A stretch of DNA of 64,000 nucleotides from Nitrospira sp. (GTDB lineage Bacteria > Nitrospirota > Nitrospiria > Nitrospirales > Nitrospiraceae), in contig SWDG01000025.1 in assembly GCA_005116965.1 (NCBI GenBank), forward strand, positions 361,883-425,882, read 5' to 3'. Each line of letters starts with the position of its first letter. Positions within the stretch are counted from its first letter, which is position 1. Below, in pieces: positions 27,192-35,300 of the stretch. Under the pieces are notes generated by a model. The model searched no databases, was not told where the DNA came from, and saw nothing but the letters and a program-made list of their open reading frames with translations. Both the position numbers and the translations under genes were made by a program.

Positions 27192-28265
27192 CTATGACGA
27201 TCCACCGAACAGTTGGAACGACTTGGTCACCCCGAAGATGTAGCTGATCTGCTGTTCCAGATTGCCGTTGAAGTCTCGATGAATGGGAATTTGCGCGATG
27301 AAATAGGCCGACGCGAAGTTGAACACATTCACCATGATACCCGGCGAATAGGCGACATAGGTCGAGCCGGTCGTGGGCACCGCCCGAAATTTGATCGCTG
27401 GGTCGAGAAGGATTGGCGCGCCTCCTGGGTTGAACTGAAACAGTGATGCATCCATGGCGTCATTCTGCATCCATCGGAAATTGAACTGCTGCGTCAGCAC
27501 CAACCAAGGCGTCTGTTCCAGCGGAATAATATTGACCCCCAACGCCCCGCTCACTTCATCGCCGAACTTGTACCCGTCGCTGTTCTTAAACGTGTGTCGA
27601 TAACTGACCGAGGCGAACTGATTGACCCGATGGGGAATCAACTCATAGGTCTGATAGATCATGGGGACGACCCCGAAGTTGCCCCGACCGATTTGCAGAG
27701 TCGATTCCGCCAAGGTGGTTCCCTGCGCAAACCTGCCGTAACTACCCGTCGGAAAATCAACACCGACGCCGAGGACCACCATGCTACGCAGTGTGGGCAA
27801 CAGGTTGTATTTGAGCGTGGCGCGAATATCGCCGAGTCCTCGCTCACTGTAGGGCACCGGTGTGAGCCCCCCGATCTGCGCATCCGATTCCACATGCTTG
27901 TAGGGAATCGCCACTTGGATGCCCAGACGGTCGGTCAGGCCATAGTTCATATCCAGGGTTGCGGTACGCGTTGTGGTCTCGATGCGGTTCACATCCAAGT
28001 TGGCCAGCGTGAGGGTTCTCCCGCCCTGATCGGCGAAGGGGATGCGTCCACCTTCACCTGGAGGCGCTTCCATCGGGGTGACGTTGTAGATGGCGTTGAT
28101 GGTCAACAGACCTTTCATCGGCACTTGCTGTTGAGACCCGATCACTACAAAGCAACTGACCGAGCCGCAGGACGCCTCAACCTGGGATGGGCTGAGCATC
28201 GAGGCCACCATTCCGATTCCACTACTGACAGCAAGGACCCAGTACCAAATCGTACGCACCATCAT
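27192..28265 (-). CDS. Outer-membrane beta-barrel protein
   Basis: This 357-residue protein has a signal peptide ending QVEA, a short CGSVSC segment that could form a disulfide, then alternating strands typical of a barrel: TTTRTATLDMNYGLTDRLGIQVAIPYKHV, GLGDIRATLKYNLLP, VLGVGVDFPTGSYGR, QFASVSYRHTFKN, ending with YIFGVTKSFQLFGGSS. The terminal aromatic pattern and GLGD motif resemble transporter/MetA-type porins (phenol-degradation group). Substrate is unknown. It lies in one minus-strand run with TlpA and the small His/Cys proteins. Confidence 0.75.
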   Translation of the reverse strand: MMVRTIWYWVLAVSSGIGMVASMLSPSQVEASCGSVSCFVVIGSQQQVPMKGLLTINAIYNVTPMEAPPGEGGRIPFADQGGRTLTLANLDVNRIETTTRTATLDMNYGLTDRLGIQVAIPYKHVESDAQIGGLTPVPYSERGLGDIRATLKYNLLPTLRSMVVLGVGVDFPTGSYGRFAQGTTLAESTLQIGRGNFGVVPMIYQTYELIPHRVNQFASVSYRHTFKNSDGYKFGDEVSGALGVNIIPLEQTPWLVLTQQFNFRWMQNDAMDASLFQFNPGGAPILLDPAIKFRAVPTTGSTYVAYSPGIMVNVFNFASAYFIAQIPIHRDFNGNLEQQISYIFGVTKSFQLFGGSS

Positions 28266-28356
28266 TGGAAAATCTTTCTGTTAGCCCACAGCAGATCCGC
28301 ATTCCAGATCTGACCGCGAGACACGATTGATAAGAAAGCGCTACAGACTGTCAGCG

Positions 28357-28665
28357 CTATGAAAGAAGCCTGGGAGGCCCGCGGAAGAAGTACGGGAGCG
28401 TGATCTCATGAAGGACTAGGTCAAAGGAAGGAATGGCAATCCATTCAAAAAGCTGAAGACCCGACACCAAATGAACGACCGAGGACTCGACCCCTACACC
28501 GCCGGCGCATAACCATGCACAGATGCCAGTCGAATGAGTGCCGGTGGCATGATCCGCATGGTGCTGCGCATGACCGACAGTGGGGGCAGCCGTGAGCCCG
28601 CTCATCATCACAATGATAAGCAACAGTCCCCAAACTATGGCGGGTCGTCTTGCGTTCATCGTCAT
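28357..28665 (-). CDS. Small exported His-rich protein with CAWLC and RGPP motifs
   Basis: This 102-residue protein has a hydrophobic leader ending in VGHA, then QHHADHATGTHSTGICAWLCAGG and a C-terminal YFFRGPPRLLS. The order of His-rich block, C[AS]WxC and RGPP is the same as in 23268-23639 and 29412-29717. It begins 10 bases after the TlpA-like gene and is followed by the beta-barrel gene, suggesting one transcript. Function is unknown; the ligands suit metal binding. Confidence 0.65.
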   Translation of the reverse strand: MTMNARRPAIVWGLLLIIVMMSGLTAAPTVGHAQHHADHATGTHSTGICAWLCAGGVGVESSVVHLVSGLQLFEWIAIPSFDLVLHEITLPYFFRGPPRLLS

Positions 28666-28674
28666 GCCGTCTGG

Positions 28675-29226
28675 TTAGTGCAGAGAGGCCGCCTTCATCG
28701 GTTCCGGTTTCTGAATCCGTGCCACCGCATCGAGAATGAGCTGCTCCGTCAGAAGGCCGCCCTTGATGTATTCCTGGACGACGCCCTTCTCATCGATGAA
28801 CACGCTGACCGGCAAACCAAAAACTCCGAACTGGTTCGCCACTTTGTTGTCACGGTCCAGCAGCACCGGAAACGTATGGCCATATTGCTTAATATGGTCG
28901 CGCACCTTGGCCTCATCTTCCAACTCATTGATCGCCAGCACCACAAATCCTTTCTCACGCAGTTTGTCATAGGTGGTTTGCATGGCCGGCATTTCTGTCG
29001 TGCAGGGCTTACACCAGGTCGCCCAGAAGTTCACGAGCACGACCTTGCCCCGATACTGGCTGAGACTCTGCTGCTTACCTTCCAAATCAACCAAGCGAAA
29101 ATCTTCGGCAGCCGTCCCAACCGCAGGTACCCGGGACCCCATCGCCCAGACCAGACCACTGCCGATCACGAGCATGAAGCTGAGGGCAAGCAACCCAATT
29201 TTTGATGGATGGTGCTTTCTCGTCAT
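28675..29226 (-). CDS. TlpA-like membrane-anchored thioredoxin
   Basis: This 183-residue protein has an N-terminal membrane anchor or signal, then a thioredoxin fold with VLVNFWATWCKPCTTEMPAM, so the redox site is CKPC, and the cis-Pro in FGLPVSVFID. TlpA/ResA proteins reduce disulfides in the periplasm, often in copper-site or cytochrome c maturation. The second ATG (29226) is chosen because AAGGAG lies 6 bases upstream. It precedes the Cys-pair protein gene at 28665 by 9 bases, so that protein is a plausible client. Confidence 0.88.
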   Translation of the reverse strand: MTRKHHPSKIGLLALSFMLVIGSGLVWAMGSRVPAVGTAAEDFRLVDLEGKQQSLSQYRGKVVLVNFWATWCKPCTTEMPAMQTTYDKLREKGFVVLAINELEDEAKVRDHIKQYGHTFPVLLDRDNKVANQFGVFGLPVSVFIDEKGVVQEYIKGGLLTEQLILDAVARIQKPEPMKAASLH

Positions 29227-29332
29227 TGTCATCTCCTTAAGCCACCGCCATGGATTTGTTATGACCTACTTCTCGACAATGGAACGCGTGACCGCCCATG
29301 ATACTCAGGACTCCTTCTCCCAGGAACAACCT

Positions 29333-29356
29333 TGGATTGCCTACGGGGCTAGGAAC
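29333..29356 (-). promoter_or_regulatory. CCTA-N6-TAGG element upstream of the TlpA-like gene
   Basis: TGGATTGCCTA, six bases, TAGGAAC repeats the element at 3770-3792 with one extra spacer base. It lies 107 bp upstream of the start at 29226. Function is unknown. Confidence 0.3.
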
Positions 29357-29411
29357 CGCCGCGTGGTCACGTACGACCAAAATAGTCCTGACGAACGCGA
29401 CGAAGGCTTAT

Positions 29412-29717
29412 TTATAAGGAGATGGACGGAGGAGCACGACTGGAACAGATACGCGGGGGTTCTGAAAAAGCGTCACTGGAATGAACGATCGAAAGAAGCG
29501 CGATGGGGTTACGCTCGGCATGAATCAAGACAACTTCAGTGTCGAGGACCGTACCGGCGGCACACATCCAGGAACAGAGCAACGTTCCATGTGTTGCCGC
29601 TTGATGCTGCGCATGGTGCCCGGCATGTTCCGCAGATTGTGCTTGCGCCAACCCGCCAATAGCGAGGACACATAACACAAGCGATACCGAAAGTAATTTG
29701 CGGAATGAGCGACCCAT
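29412..29717 (-). CDS. Small exported His-rich protein with CSWMC and RAPP motifs
   Basis: This 101-residue protein has a signal peptide ending LAQA, then EHAGHHAQHQAATHGTLLCSWMCAAG and a C-terminal CSSRAPPSISL. It is the most compact member of the family seen here. The ATG at 29717 is chosen over an upstream GTG because it keeps a normal basic start. The promoter motif copy at 29769-29784 lies 52 bp upstream. Metal binding is inferred from the His cluster and Cys pair. Confidence 0.62.
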   Translation of the reverse strand: MGRSFRKLLSVSLVLCVLAIGGLAQAQSAEHAGHHAQHQAATHGTLLCSWMCAAGTVLDTEVVLIHAERNPIALLSIVHSSDAFSEPPRICSSRAPPSISL

Positions 29718-29768
29718 GCTATAAGGCACTTCCCGATAGGGCTGTATTAACCTATGCCATACCTACCG

Positions 29769-29784
29769 ATGCTACAGATGCAAC
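29769..29784 (-). promoter_or_regulatory. Copy of the GTTGCATCTGTnGCAT promoter motif
   Basis: Toward the gene at 29717 this reads GTTGCATCTGTAGCAT, one base different from the motif at 276-291, and continues CGGTAGGTATGGCATAGG as at 24959. It lies between the divergent His-rich gene and secA, closer to the former. The rest of 29785-29949 holds only a plausible -10 box (TATACT) for secA. Confidence 0.5.
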
Positions 29785-29949
29785 AATGGTCGCATACTAG
29801 GCGCCGACAATCATGCCTGTCAAGCCACCGTCCGGCCCTCAAGAGGATCGAGTAGGATTCATTAAACGGATACTGTATACTGCACGATCTATTTTGGGCA
29901 CCATCGCCCTCTTTAACCTCAACCTCAACACGATAGTGATCACCTTATT

Positions 29950-32673
29950 ATGGTTACGCAAGTACTCAATCTGATTTTCGGCAGTAAAAACGATCGTGAA
30001 ATCAAAGCTCTACGACCGATTGTGGAACAGATCAACGGCCTAGAGGCCAGTCTCACGCCCCTCTCTGACGAGGCTTTGGCTGACAAGACGCAGGACTTCA
30101 AGAAACGGCTCGAAGCCGGTCAAACGCTAGACGACATCTTGCCCGAGGCCTTTGCCGTCTGTCGGGAAATGTCCCGCCGCAAGCTCAACATGCGGCATTT
30201 CGACGTACAGCTGATCGGCGGCATGATTCTCAACCGCGGCCGGATCGCCGAAATGAAAACAGGCGAAGGGAAAACCCTCGTTGCAACATTGCCGGTCTAT
30301 CTGAATGCGCTAGAGGGCAAAGGCGCCCATCTAGTCACGGTGAACGATTATCTCGCCAAGCGTGACGCACAATGGATGGCCCAGCTGTATCATGCACTGG
30401 GGCTGTCCACGGGGATCATTCAACATGACGCCTCGTTCATGTACGACCCGACGTATGACGCGTCCGATAAACGGCTGCAACATCTTCGACCCTGCACCAG
30501 GCCCGAGGCCTATCGCGCCGACATCACATATGGGACGAATAACGAATACGGGTTCGATTATCTGCGTGACAACCTGGTAGTCAACGATTTGCGTCAATGT
30601 GTCCAGCGTGAGCTGAACTTCGCCATCGTCGACGAAGTCGACAGCATTTTGATCGACGAAGCGCGGACGCCGTTGATCATCTCGGGCCCGACCGACCAGA
30701 CCACCGACCTCTATTACCGAATCAATGCGATCATTCCACAACTCAAAGCCGAAACAGACTACACCATCGAAGAAAAGACCAAAACCGCTTCATTGACTGA
30801 AGACGGCAATGTGCGCGTCGAAAAACTACTCGGCGTGGATAATCTGTACGACCCAGCCCACATGGACATGGTTCACCATGTGGTGAAAGCTTTGCAAGCG
30901 TACACGCTCTACAGGCGAGACGTGGACTACGTCGTAAAGGACGGCGAAGTCATTATCGTGGATGAGTTTACCGGGCGCTTGATGCCGGGCCGCCGGTGGA
31001 GCGATGGGCTGCATCAGGCCGTCGAGGCCAAAGAGGGCGTGAAGATCGCCAATGAAAATCAGACCCTTGCATCCGTGACCTTCCAGAATTATTTCCGCAT
31101 GTACAAGAAGCTCAGCGGCATGACCGGCACCGCGGATACAGAAGCGGCCGAGTTCGCCAAGATCTACAACCTCGACGTCAACGTCGTCCCCACCAACCGG
31201 CAAATGATCCGGCTAGATTATGCGGATGTGGTGTATCGGACAGAGAAAGAAAAATTCGCCGCGATTGTCGAAGAGATCAAGGACTGTCACGAGCGTGGCC
31301 AGCCGGTGCTCGTTGGGACCATTTCCATTGAGAAATCTGAAAAAATCGCGGGCCTGCTGAGCCGCAATGGTGTGAAACATAACGTCCTCAACGCGAAGCA
31401 GCATGAGCGAGAAGCCGAGATCGTCGCGCAAGCCGGACGCAAAGGCGCGGTGACGATCGCCACCAACATGGCCGGTCGCGGGACCGATATTCTATTGGGC
31501 GGCAATCCGGATTTCATGTACAAGCAAGTGCTCTATCGAGAGGAAAACATCGCCGAGAGCCGCAAGCTCGAAATCTATGAAGGCATCCGGTCCGACTGTG
31601 AGAAGGATAAGCAGGACGTCATCGCGGCAGGAGGGCTTCACATTCTTGGCACCGAACGGCACGAGAGCCGCCGGATCGACAATCAGCTTCGTGGACGGGC
31701 CGGTCGCCAGGGTGATCCAGGCACCTCGCGGTTTTACCTGTCGTTGGAAGACGATCTGATGCGCATTTTCGCCTCTGAACGAGTATCTCAATTGATGCTC
31801 AAGCTCGGGATGGAAGAAGGAGTGCCCATCGAACACGGTATGGTGACCCGCGCTATTGCGAACGCGCAGAAGAAGGTCGAAGCCCATAACTTCGAAATCC
31901 GCAAGCAGCTCCTCGAATACGATGATGTGATGAACAAGCAGCGCGAGGTGATCTATCGTCACCGCCGCGCCGTACTGAGCGGAGAGAACTTGACCAACGA
32001 TCTCCATGACATGATGGGAAGCTCGGTGGAATCGTCTCTTAGCGTGTATTGCCCCCCCGAACAATACCCGGAAGAGTGGGACGTCAAAGGTTTGACCGAA
32101 GTCATGCAGGGTCAGTTCGGCCTGGATATCACACAGGGCAAGCATGATGGTGGAGACTCCCTCCGGGATGTCGGGCGTGAGGCCTTACTGGAGGACCTTC
32201 GCACCCATGTTCGGGACGCCTATACCAAGAAGGAGCAAGAGCTAGGTTCTGACCTGATGCGCTTTCTTGAGAAGACATTCATGCTCCAAGTCATCGACCA
32301 TCATTGGAAGGACCATCTATTGGGGATGGACCACTTGCGGGACGGCATTGGCCTTCGTGGCTACGGACAAAAAGATCCATTGATTGAGTATAAGCGTGAG
32401 GGGTTCGATCTCTTCGCCGGCATGATGGACCGGGTCAAATCCGACACGCTTGATCGGCTCTTCCATGTGCAGGCCGTCCGCCATGAAGGAGAAGAGCCGG
32501 CTCCTCCGCCGCAACCGATTATTTCGAATCCACCACCCAAACTCACTTTGAACCGCGGCGACGAACCGATCACGGCACAGGCCCCTGCCCAGAGGACAGA
32601 AAACAAGGTTGGCCGCAATGATCCCTGTCCCTGCGGCAGCGGCAAGAAATATAAAAAGTGCCACGGGACATGA
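29950..32673 (+). CDS. secA: Preprotein translocase ATPase SecA
   Basis: This 907-residue protein drives export of unfolded proteins through SecYEG. The first nucleotide-binding domain has [14 protein letters not shown] and [20 protein letters not shown]. The preprotein cross-linking domain, the second ATPase domain ([24 protein letters not shown]) and the helical scaffold follow in normal order. The C-terminus [14 protein letters not shown] is the zinc-binding SecB/ribosome contact. Full length and all motifs are intact. No clear ribosome site precedes the ATG. It supplies the export route used by the many secreted proteins here. Confidence 0.98.
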   Translation: MVTQVLNLIFGSKNDREIKALRPIVEQINGLEASLTPLSDEALADKTQDFKKRLEAGQTLDDILPEAFAVCREMSRRKLNMRHFDVQLIGGMILNRGRIAEMKTGEGKTLVATLPVYLNALEGKGAHLVTVNDYLAKRDAQWMAQLYHALGLSTGIIQHDASFMYDPTYDASDKRLQHLRPCTRPEAYRADITYGTNNEYGFDYLRDNLVVNDLRQCVQRELNFAIVDEVDSILIDEARTPLIISGPTDQTTDLYYRINAIIPQLKAETDYTIEEKTKTASLTEDGNVRVEKLLGVDNLYDPAHMDMVHHVVKALQAYTLYRRDVDYVVKDGEVIIVDEFTGRLMPGRRWSDGLHQAVEAKEGVKIANENQTLASVTFQNYFRMYKKLSGMTGTADTEAAEFAKIYNLDVNVVPTNRQMIRLDYADVVYRTEKEKFAAIVEEIKDCHERGQPVLVGTISIEKSEKIAGLLSRNGVKHNVLNAKQHEREAEIVAQAGRKGAVTIATNMAGRGTDILLGGNPDFMYKQVLYREENIAESRKLEIYEGIRSDCEKDKQDVIAAGGLHILGTERHESRRIDNQLRGRAGRQGDPGTSRFYLSLEDDLMRIFASERVSQLMLKLGMEEGVPIEHGMVTRAIANAQKKVEAHNFEIRKQLLEYDDVMNKQREVIYRHRRAVLSGENLTNDLHDMMGSSVESSLSVYCPPEQYPEEWDVKGLTEVMQGQFGLDITQGKHDGGDSLRDVGREALLEDLRTHVRDAYTKKEQELGSDLMRFLEKTFMLQVIDHHWKDHLLGMDHLRDGIGLRGYGQKDPLIEYKREGFDLFAGMMDRVKSDTLDRLFHVQAVRHEGEEPAPPPQPIISNPPPKLTLNRGDEPITAQAPAQRTENKVGRNDPCPCGSGKKYKKCHGT

Positions 32674-32683
32674 AGAGTGCCGC

Positions 32684-32701
32684 TCTGGCCGTGAGGCCAG
32701 A
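32684..32701. terminator. Short hairpin downstream of secA
   Basis: TCTGGCC and GGCCAGA form a perfect 7-bp stem with a GTGA loop, 11 bp after the secA stop. A T tract is missing, so termination is uncertain. The rest of 32702-33033 shows no credible gene. Confidence 0.35.
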
Positions 32702-33033
32702 CCTCGACCATGTCATGATGCGATAGATCCCTGCCGCTACTGACCAATCCCCACTTTCCCACACACGCCGATACCGCCGTCGGCCAGCCCTTGTGGAGCT
32801 TCGGCAGGCACGGTTGCCCGTCCCCAGGCAAGTCATCACAGGGCCCCCGATCCCTGCGCTCTCGTAGCGATCCCCCTCAAACAGCATCGCCCCATTCTCC
32901 CTGATTCTGCCTTGACTTAACGCGCTTCCGAAGGCTACTCTACGGCCCCTTCGACACCAAGTGATGGGCAGACGTTGCCCATAAGCTAGGGGTGTTGCTT
33001 TTTTCATCTTGGATGGTGAATTTGGAGCTTTCC

Positions 33034-34209
33034 GTGAGCACAGGGCACCCGGAACTTGTTGCTACTATTGCCTCTGAAATCGCTGCGTCAGGCCCGATTC
33101 CGTTCGCACGTTTCATGGAGTTGGCGCTGTACCATCCACAATTCGGCTATTACATGCGTAGTACTCCACCAGCCCACGAACGGATCGGCTGGCGAGGTGA
33201 TTTTTACACAAGCTCAGATGTCCATCCCATCCTTGGGCACGCTCTGGCCGCACAAGCCGAACAAATGTACCGGTTACTCGGCCAACCCCCTTCCTTTACC
33301 ATCGTTGAAATGGGGCCTGGCAAAGGCCTACTGGCCAAGCATATTCTGGAAACGTGCGCGCATCGCTACCGCTCGTTTTTTCAGCATCTTCAGTATGTCC
33401 TGATAGACCGAAGCCCGGCCATGCGCGAGGTGCAGCGCAGGAACCTAGCTCCTTGGCTGGATCGAGCAGCCCTCCTGACATGGGCGGACGATCTCTCGAC
33501 TGTGGCTCCTCATGGTCTGACTGGTTTGCTCTTGAGCAATGAGCTCGTCGATTCGTTTCCCGTCCACCGCGTCCAGGCCACGACAGAGGGAATCAAGGAA
33601 CTCTGGGTGGACTATCGAGACGGGCGGTTCCTTGAATGTCTCAAGCCGCTGTCCTCCGATGCCCTCGCCGTGCACCTAGACCGCTTGGGTCCTGAATGGC
33701 CGGAAGGCTATCGAACCGAGATCAATCTCCGAGCACCGGATTGGATGAAGGAAGTCGCTCAGCATCTGGATCGTGGCTTTGTACTCACCATCGATTATGG
33801 CCATTCAGCACAGGACCTCTATCGGCCCGACCGAACGCATGGCACGTTCCTTTGTTACTTCCAGCAATCCATACACGAAGACCCGTTTCTGCGTGTAGGC
33901 GACCAGGATATGACCGCCCATGTTGATTTTTCGTGCTTGGCGACGACCGGCGAAGAACAGGGACTCCAGACGACCGGCTTCACGAACCAGATGAGTTTTC
34001 TCATGGGACTCGGTGTCGAACAGATGATCGCGAAGTTGGAACAGGACAGCCCGGAGTTCAACGCGGCGATTCATCTGCTTAGGCCGAACGGGATGGGGAC
34101 GACGTTCAAGGTGCTCATCCAGCACAAGGGCCTCGCGCGCCCTGAACTCGACGGTTTGCAGTACAAACCGTTCTTTGGTTCAGCGCTGACGACGCAATCT
34201 GCCGCGTAA
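33034..34209 (+). CDS. MidA/NDUFAF7-type SAM-dependent methyltransferase
   Basis: This 391-residue protein belongs to the DUF185/MidA group: GPIPFARFMELALYHPQFGYY at the start, RGDFYTSSDVHPILGHALA, the SAM-binding VEMGPGKGLLAKHIL, LLSNELVDSFPVHRV and FVLTIDYGHSAQDLYRPDRTHGTFLCYFQ. The human homologue NDUFAF7 methylates an arginine of the complex I subunit corresponding to NuoD and is needed for assembly. Here the gene directly precedes nuoA, which supports the same role in this bacterium. The GTG at 33034 has TTGGAG 6 bases upstream; an ATG at 33013 is an alternative. Confidence 0.88.
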   Translation: MSTGHPELVATIASEIAASGPIPFARFMELALYHPQFGYYMRSTPPAHERIGWRGDFYTSSDVHPILGHALAAQAEQMYRLLGQPPSFTIVEMGPGKGLLAKHILETCAHRYRSFFQHLQYVLIDRSPAMREVQRRNLAPWLDRAALLTWADDLSTVAPHGLTGLLLSNELVDSFPVHRVQATTEGIKELWVDYRDGRFLECLKPLSSDALAVHLDRLGPEWPEGYRTEINLRAPDWMKEVAQHLDRGFVLTIDYGHSAQDLYRPDRTHGTFLCYFQQSIHEDPFLRVGDQDMTAHVDFSCLATTGEEQGLQTTGFTNQMSFLMGLGVEQMIAKLEQDSPEFNAAIHLLRPNGMGTTFKVLIQHKGLARPELDGLQYKPFFGSALTTQSAA

Positions 34210-34283
34210 GGGATGTAGAATGATGTCACCTGTGTCATCCGGCGACGTTTCACGTTTCACATTCCACGTTTGGCGGTGTCCAC

Positions 34284-34655
34284 ATGGGTGACACAACCGT
34301 TCCGGATAACTATGTCCCGATCCTCCTTTTCATCGGCGTGGGCATCGCCCTGGGAACGCTGACGCTCTTGCTCGGCTGGTTCGTCCGTCCGAATCAACCC
34401 TATCGGGCAAAGTTGGCCCCCTACGAGAGCGGAAGCCCGCTATTTCAGGATGCCCGCGTCCAGTTTCCGATGCGGTATTACGTCATCGCGATGCTGTTTG
34501 TGATCTTCGATATTGAGATCGTCTTTATGTTTCCCTGGGCTGTTGCATTCACGAGTCTCGGACTGGTTGGATTAGTGGAGATGATCCTGTTCATCGCCAT
34601 TCTGGTGGTGGGGTTCTGGTACGCATGGAAAAAAGGGGCGTTGGAGTGGGACTGA
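34284..34655 (+). CDS. nuoA: NADH-quinone oxidoreductase subunit A
   Basis: This 123-residue membrane subunit of complex I has three helices. Signature parts are YRAKLAPYESGSPLFQDARVQFPMRYYVIAMLFVIFDIEIVFMFPWAV, which carries the conserved acidic residues near the quinone channel. It is the first nuo gene and follows the methyltransferase by about 75 bp that contain TTTCACG repeats. All genes from here to 49752 lie on one strand in standard nuo order. Confidence 0.96.
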   Translation: MGDTTVPDNYVPILLFIGVGIALGTLTLLLGWFVRPNQPYRAKLAPYESGSPLFQDARVQFPMRYYVIAMLFVIFDIEIVFMFPWAVAFTSLGLVGLVEMILFIAILVVGFWYAWKKGALEWD

Positions 34656-34669
34656 AACCGAACCGTTGT

Positions 34670-34742
34670 TCGTCGTTCGTGAAGCGTGAAGCGCAAGCAT
34701 GGCGCACGCTGCTTTCGACGAACGACGCTTCACGAACGACGA
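34670..34742. repeat. 18-bp inverted repeat between nuoA and nuoB
   Basis: TCGTCGTTCGTGAAGCGT (34670-34687) and its exact complement (34725-34742) face each other across 37 bases. The sequence is built from TTCACG and CGTTCGT units that recur in other gaps of this operon. It could stabilise or process the transcript; it adds a spurious in-frame extension to nuoB. Confidence 0.7.
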
Positions 34743-34752
34743 GATACGTATC

Positions 34753-35232
34753 ATGAGTATGTTGGAGCGCCAGTTTGACGCGAACATCATCACGACGAAT
34801 TTGGACGCGGTCGTCAACTGGGCCCGGAAGTCGGCGCTGTGGCCCATGACGTTCGGACTGGCTTGCTGCGCCATCGAGATGATCGCGAGCGTCTCCTCCC
34901 GATACGACCTTGACCGCTTCGGCGCCGGCGTCTTTCGCGCGTCGCCCAGGCAATCGGATCTCATGATCGTCGCAGGAACGGTCTCGCGCAAAATGGCCCC
35001 GGTTATTCGCCGGATTTACGACCAAATGCCCGAACCCCGCTACGTCATCTGCATGGGCTCATGCGCGACCTCGGGCAATCATTACAACAGCTACGCAGTC
35101 GTGCAGGGTGTGGATCAAATCATACCGGTCGATGTCTATGTACCTGGGTGTCCACCGAGACCAGAGGCCTTGCTGGACGGACTATTAAAGTTACAGGAGA
35201 AGATTCAGCGCGAGAAAGTCTTCGTGAAGTAG
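34753..35232 (+). CDS. nuoB: NADH-quinone oxidoreductase subunit B
   Basis: This 159-residue subunit holds the terminal iron-sulfur cluster N2 that passes electrons to quinone. Ligands are visible: the adjacent Cys pair in GLACCAIEM, the Cys of CMGSCA and the Cys of VPGCPPRPE. The ATG at 34753 is chosen because the upstream in-frame extension is encoded by an intergenic repeat. It contacts NuoCD in the peripheral arm. Confidence 0.96.
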   Translation: MSMLERQFDANIITTNLDAVVNWARKSALWPMTFGLACCAIEMIASVSSRYDLDRFGAGVFRASPRQSDLMIVAGTVSRKMAPVIRRIYDQMPEPRYVICMGSCATSGNHYNSYAVVQGVDQIIPVDVYVPGCPPRPEALLDGLLKLQEKIQREKVFVK

Positions 35233-35300
35233 CTGACAGATACGCATGCTGACAAGCTGACAGGTAATATGCTCGCGCTTGTCAGCGACAGTAAGAACTT
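35233..35300. repeat. Inverted repeat in the nuoB-nuoCD gap
   Basis: GCTGACAAG (35248-35256) and CTTGTCAGC (35278-35286) form a perfect 9-bp stem, with more copies of CTGACAG around them. It is unrelated in sequence to the TTCACG repeats in other nuo gaps. Confidence 0.55.

Noticed and set aside
31492-32145. 217-residue minus-strand frame inside secA
   Set aside because: It is fully antisense to a conserved gene and shows mirrored codon composition.
32570-33007. Minus-strand frames after secA
   Set aside because: They overlap the secA end and have Arg/Gly-rich shadow composition without domains.
34699-34752. N-terminal extension of nuoB (and similarly of nuoL at 44651-44713)
   Set aside because: Both extensions are encoded by the intergenic TTCACG-type repeats, while conserved subunits start at 34753 and 44714.
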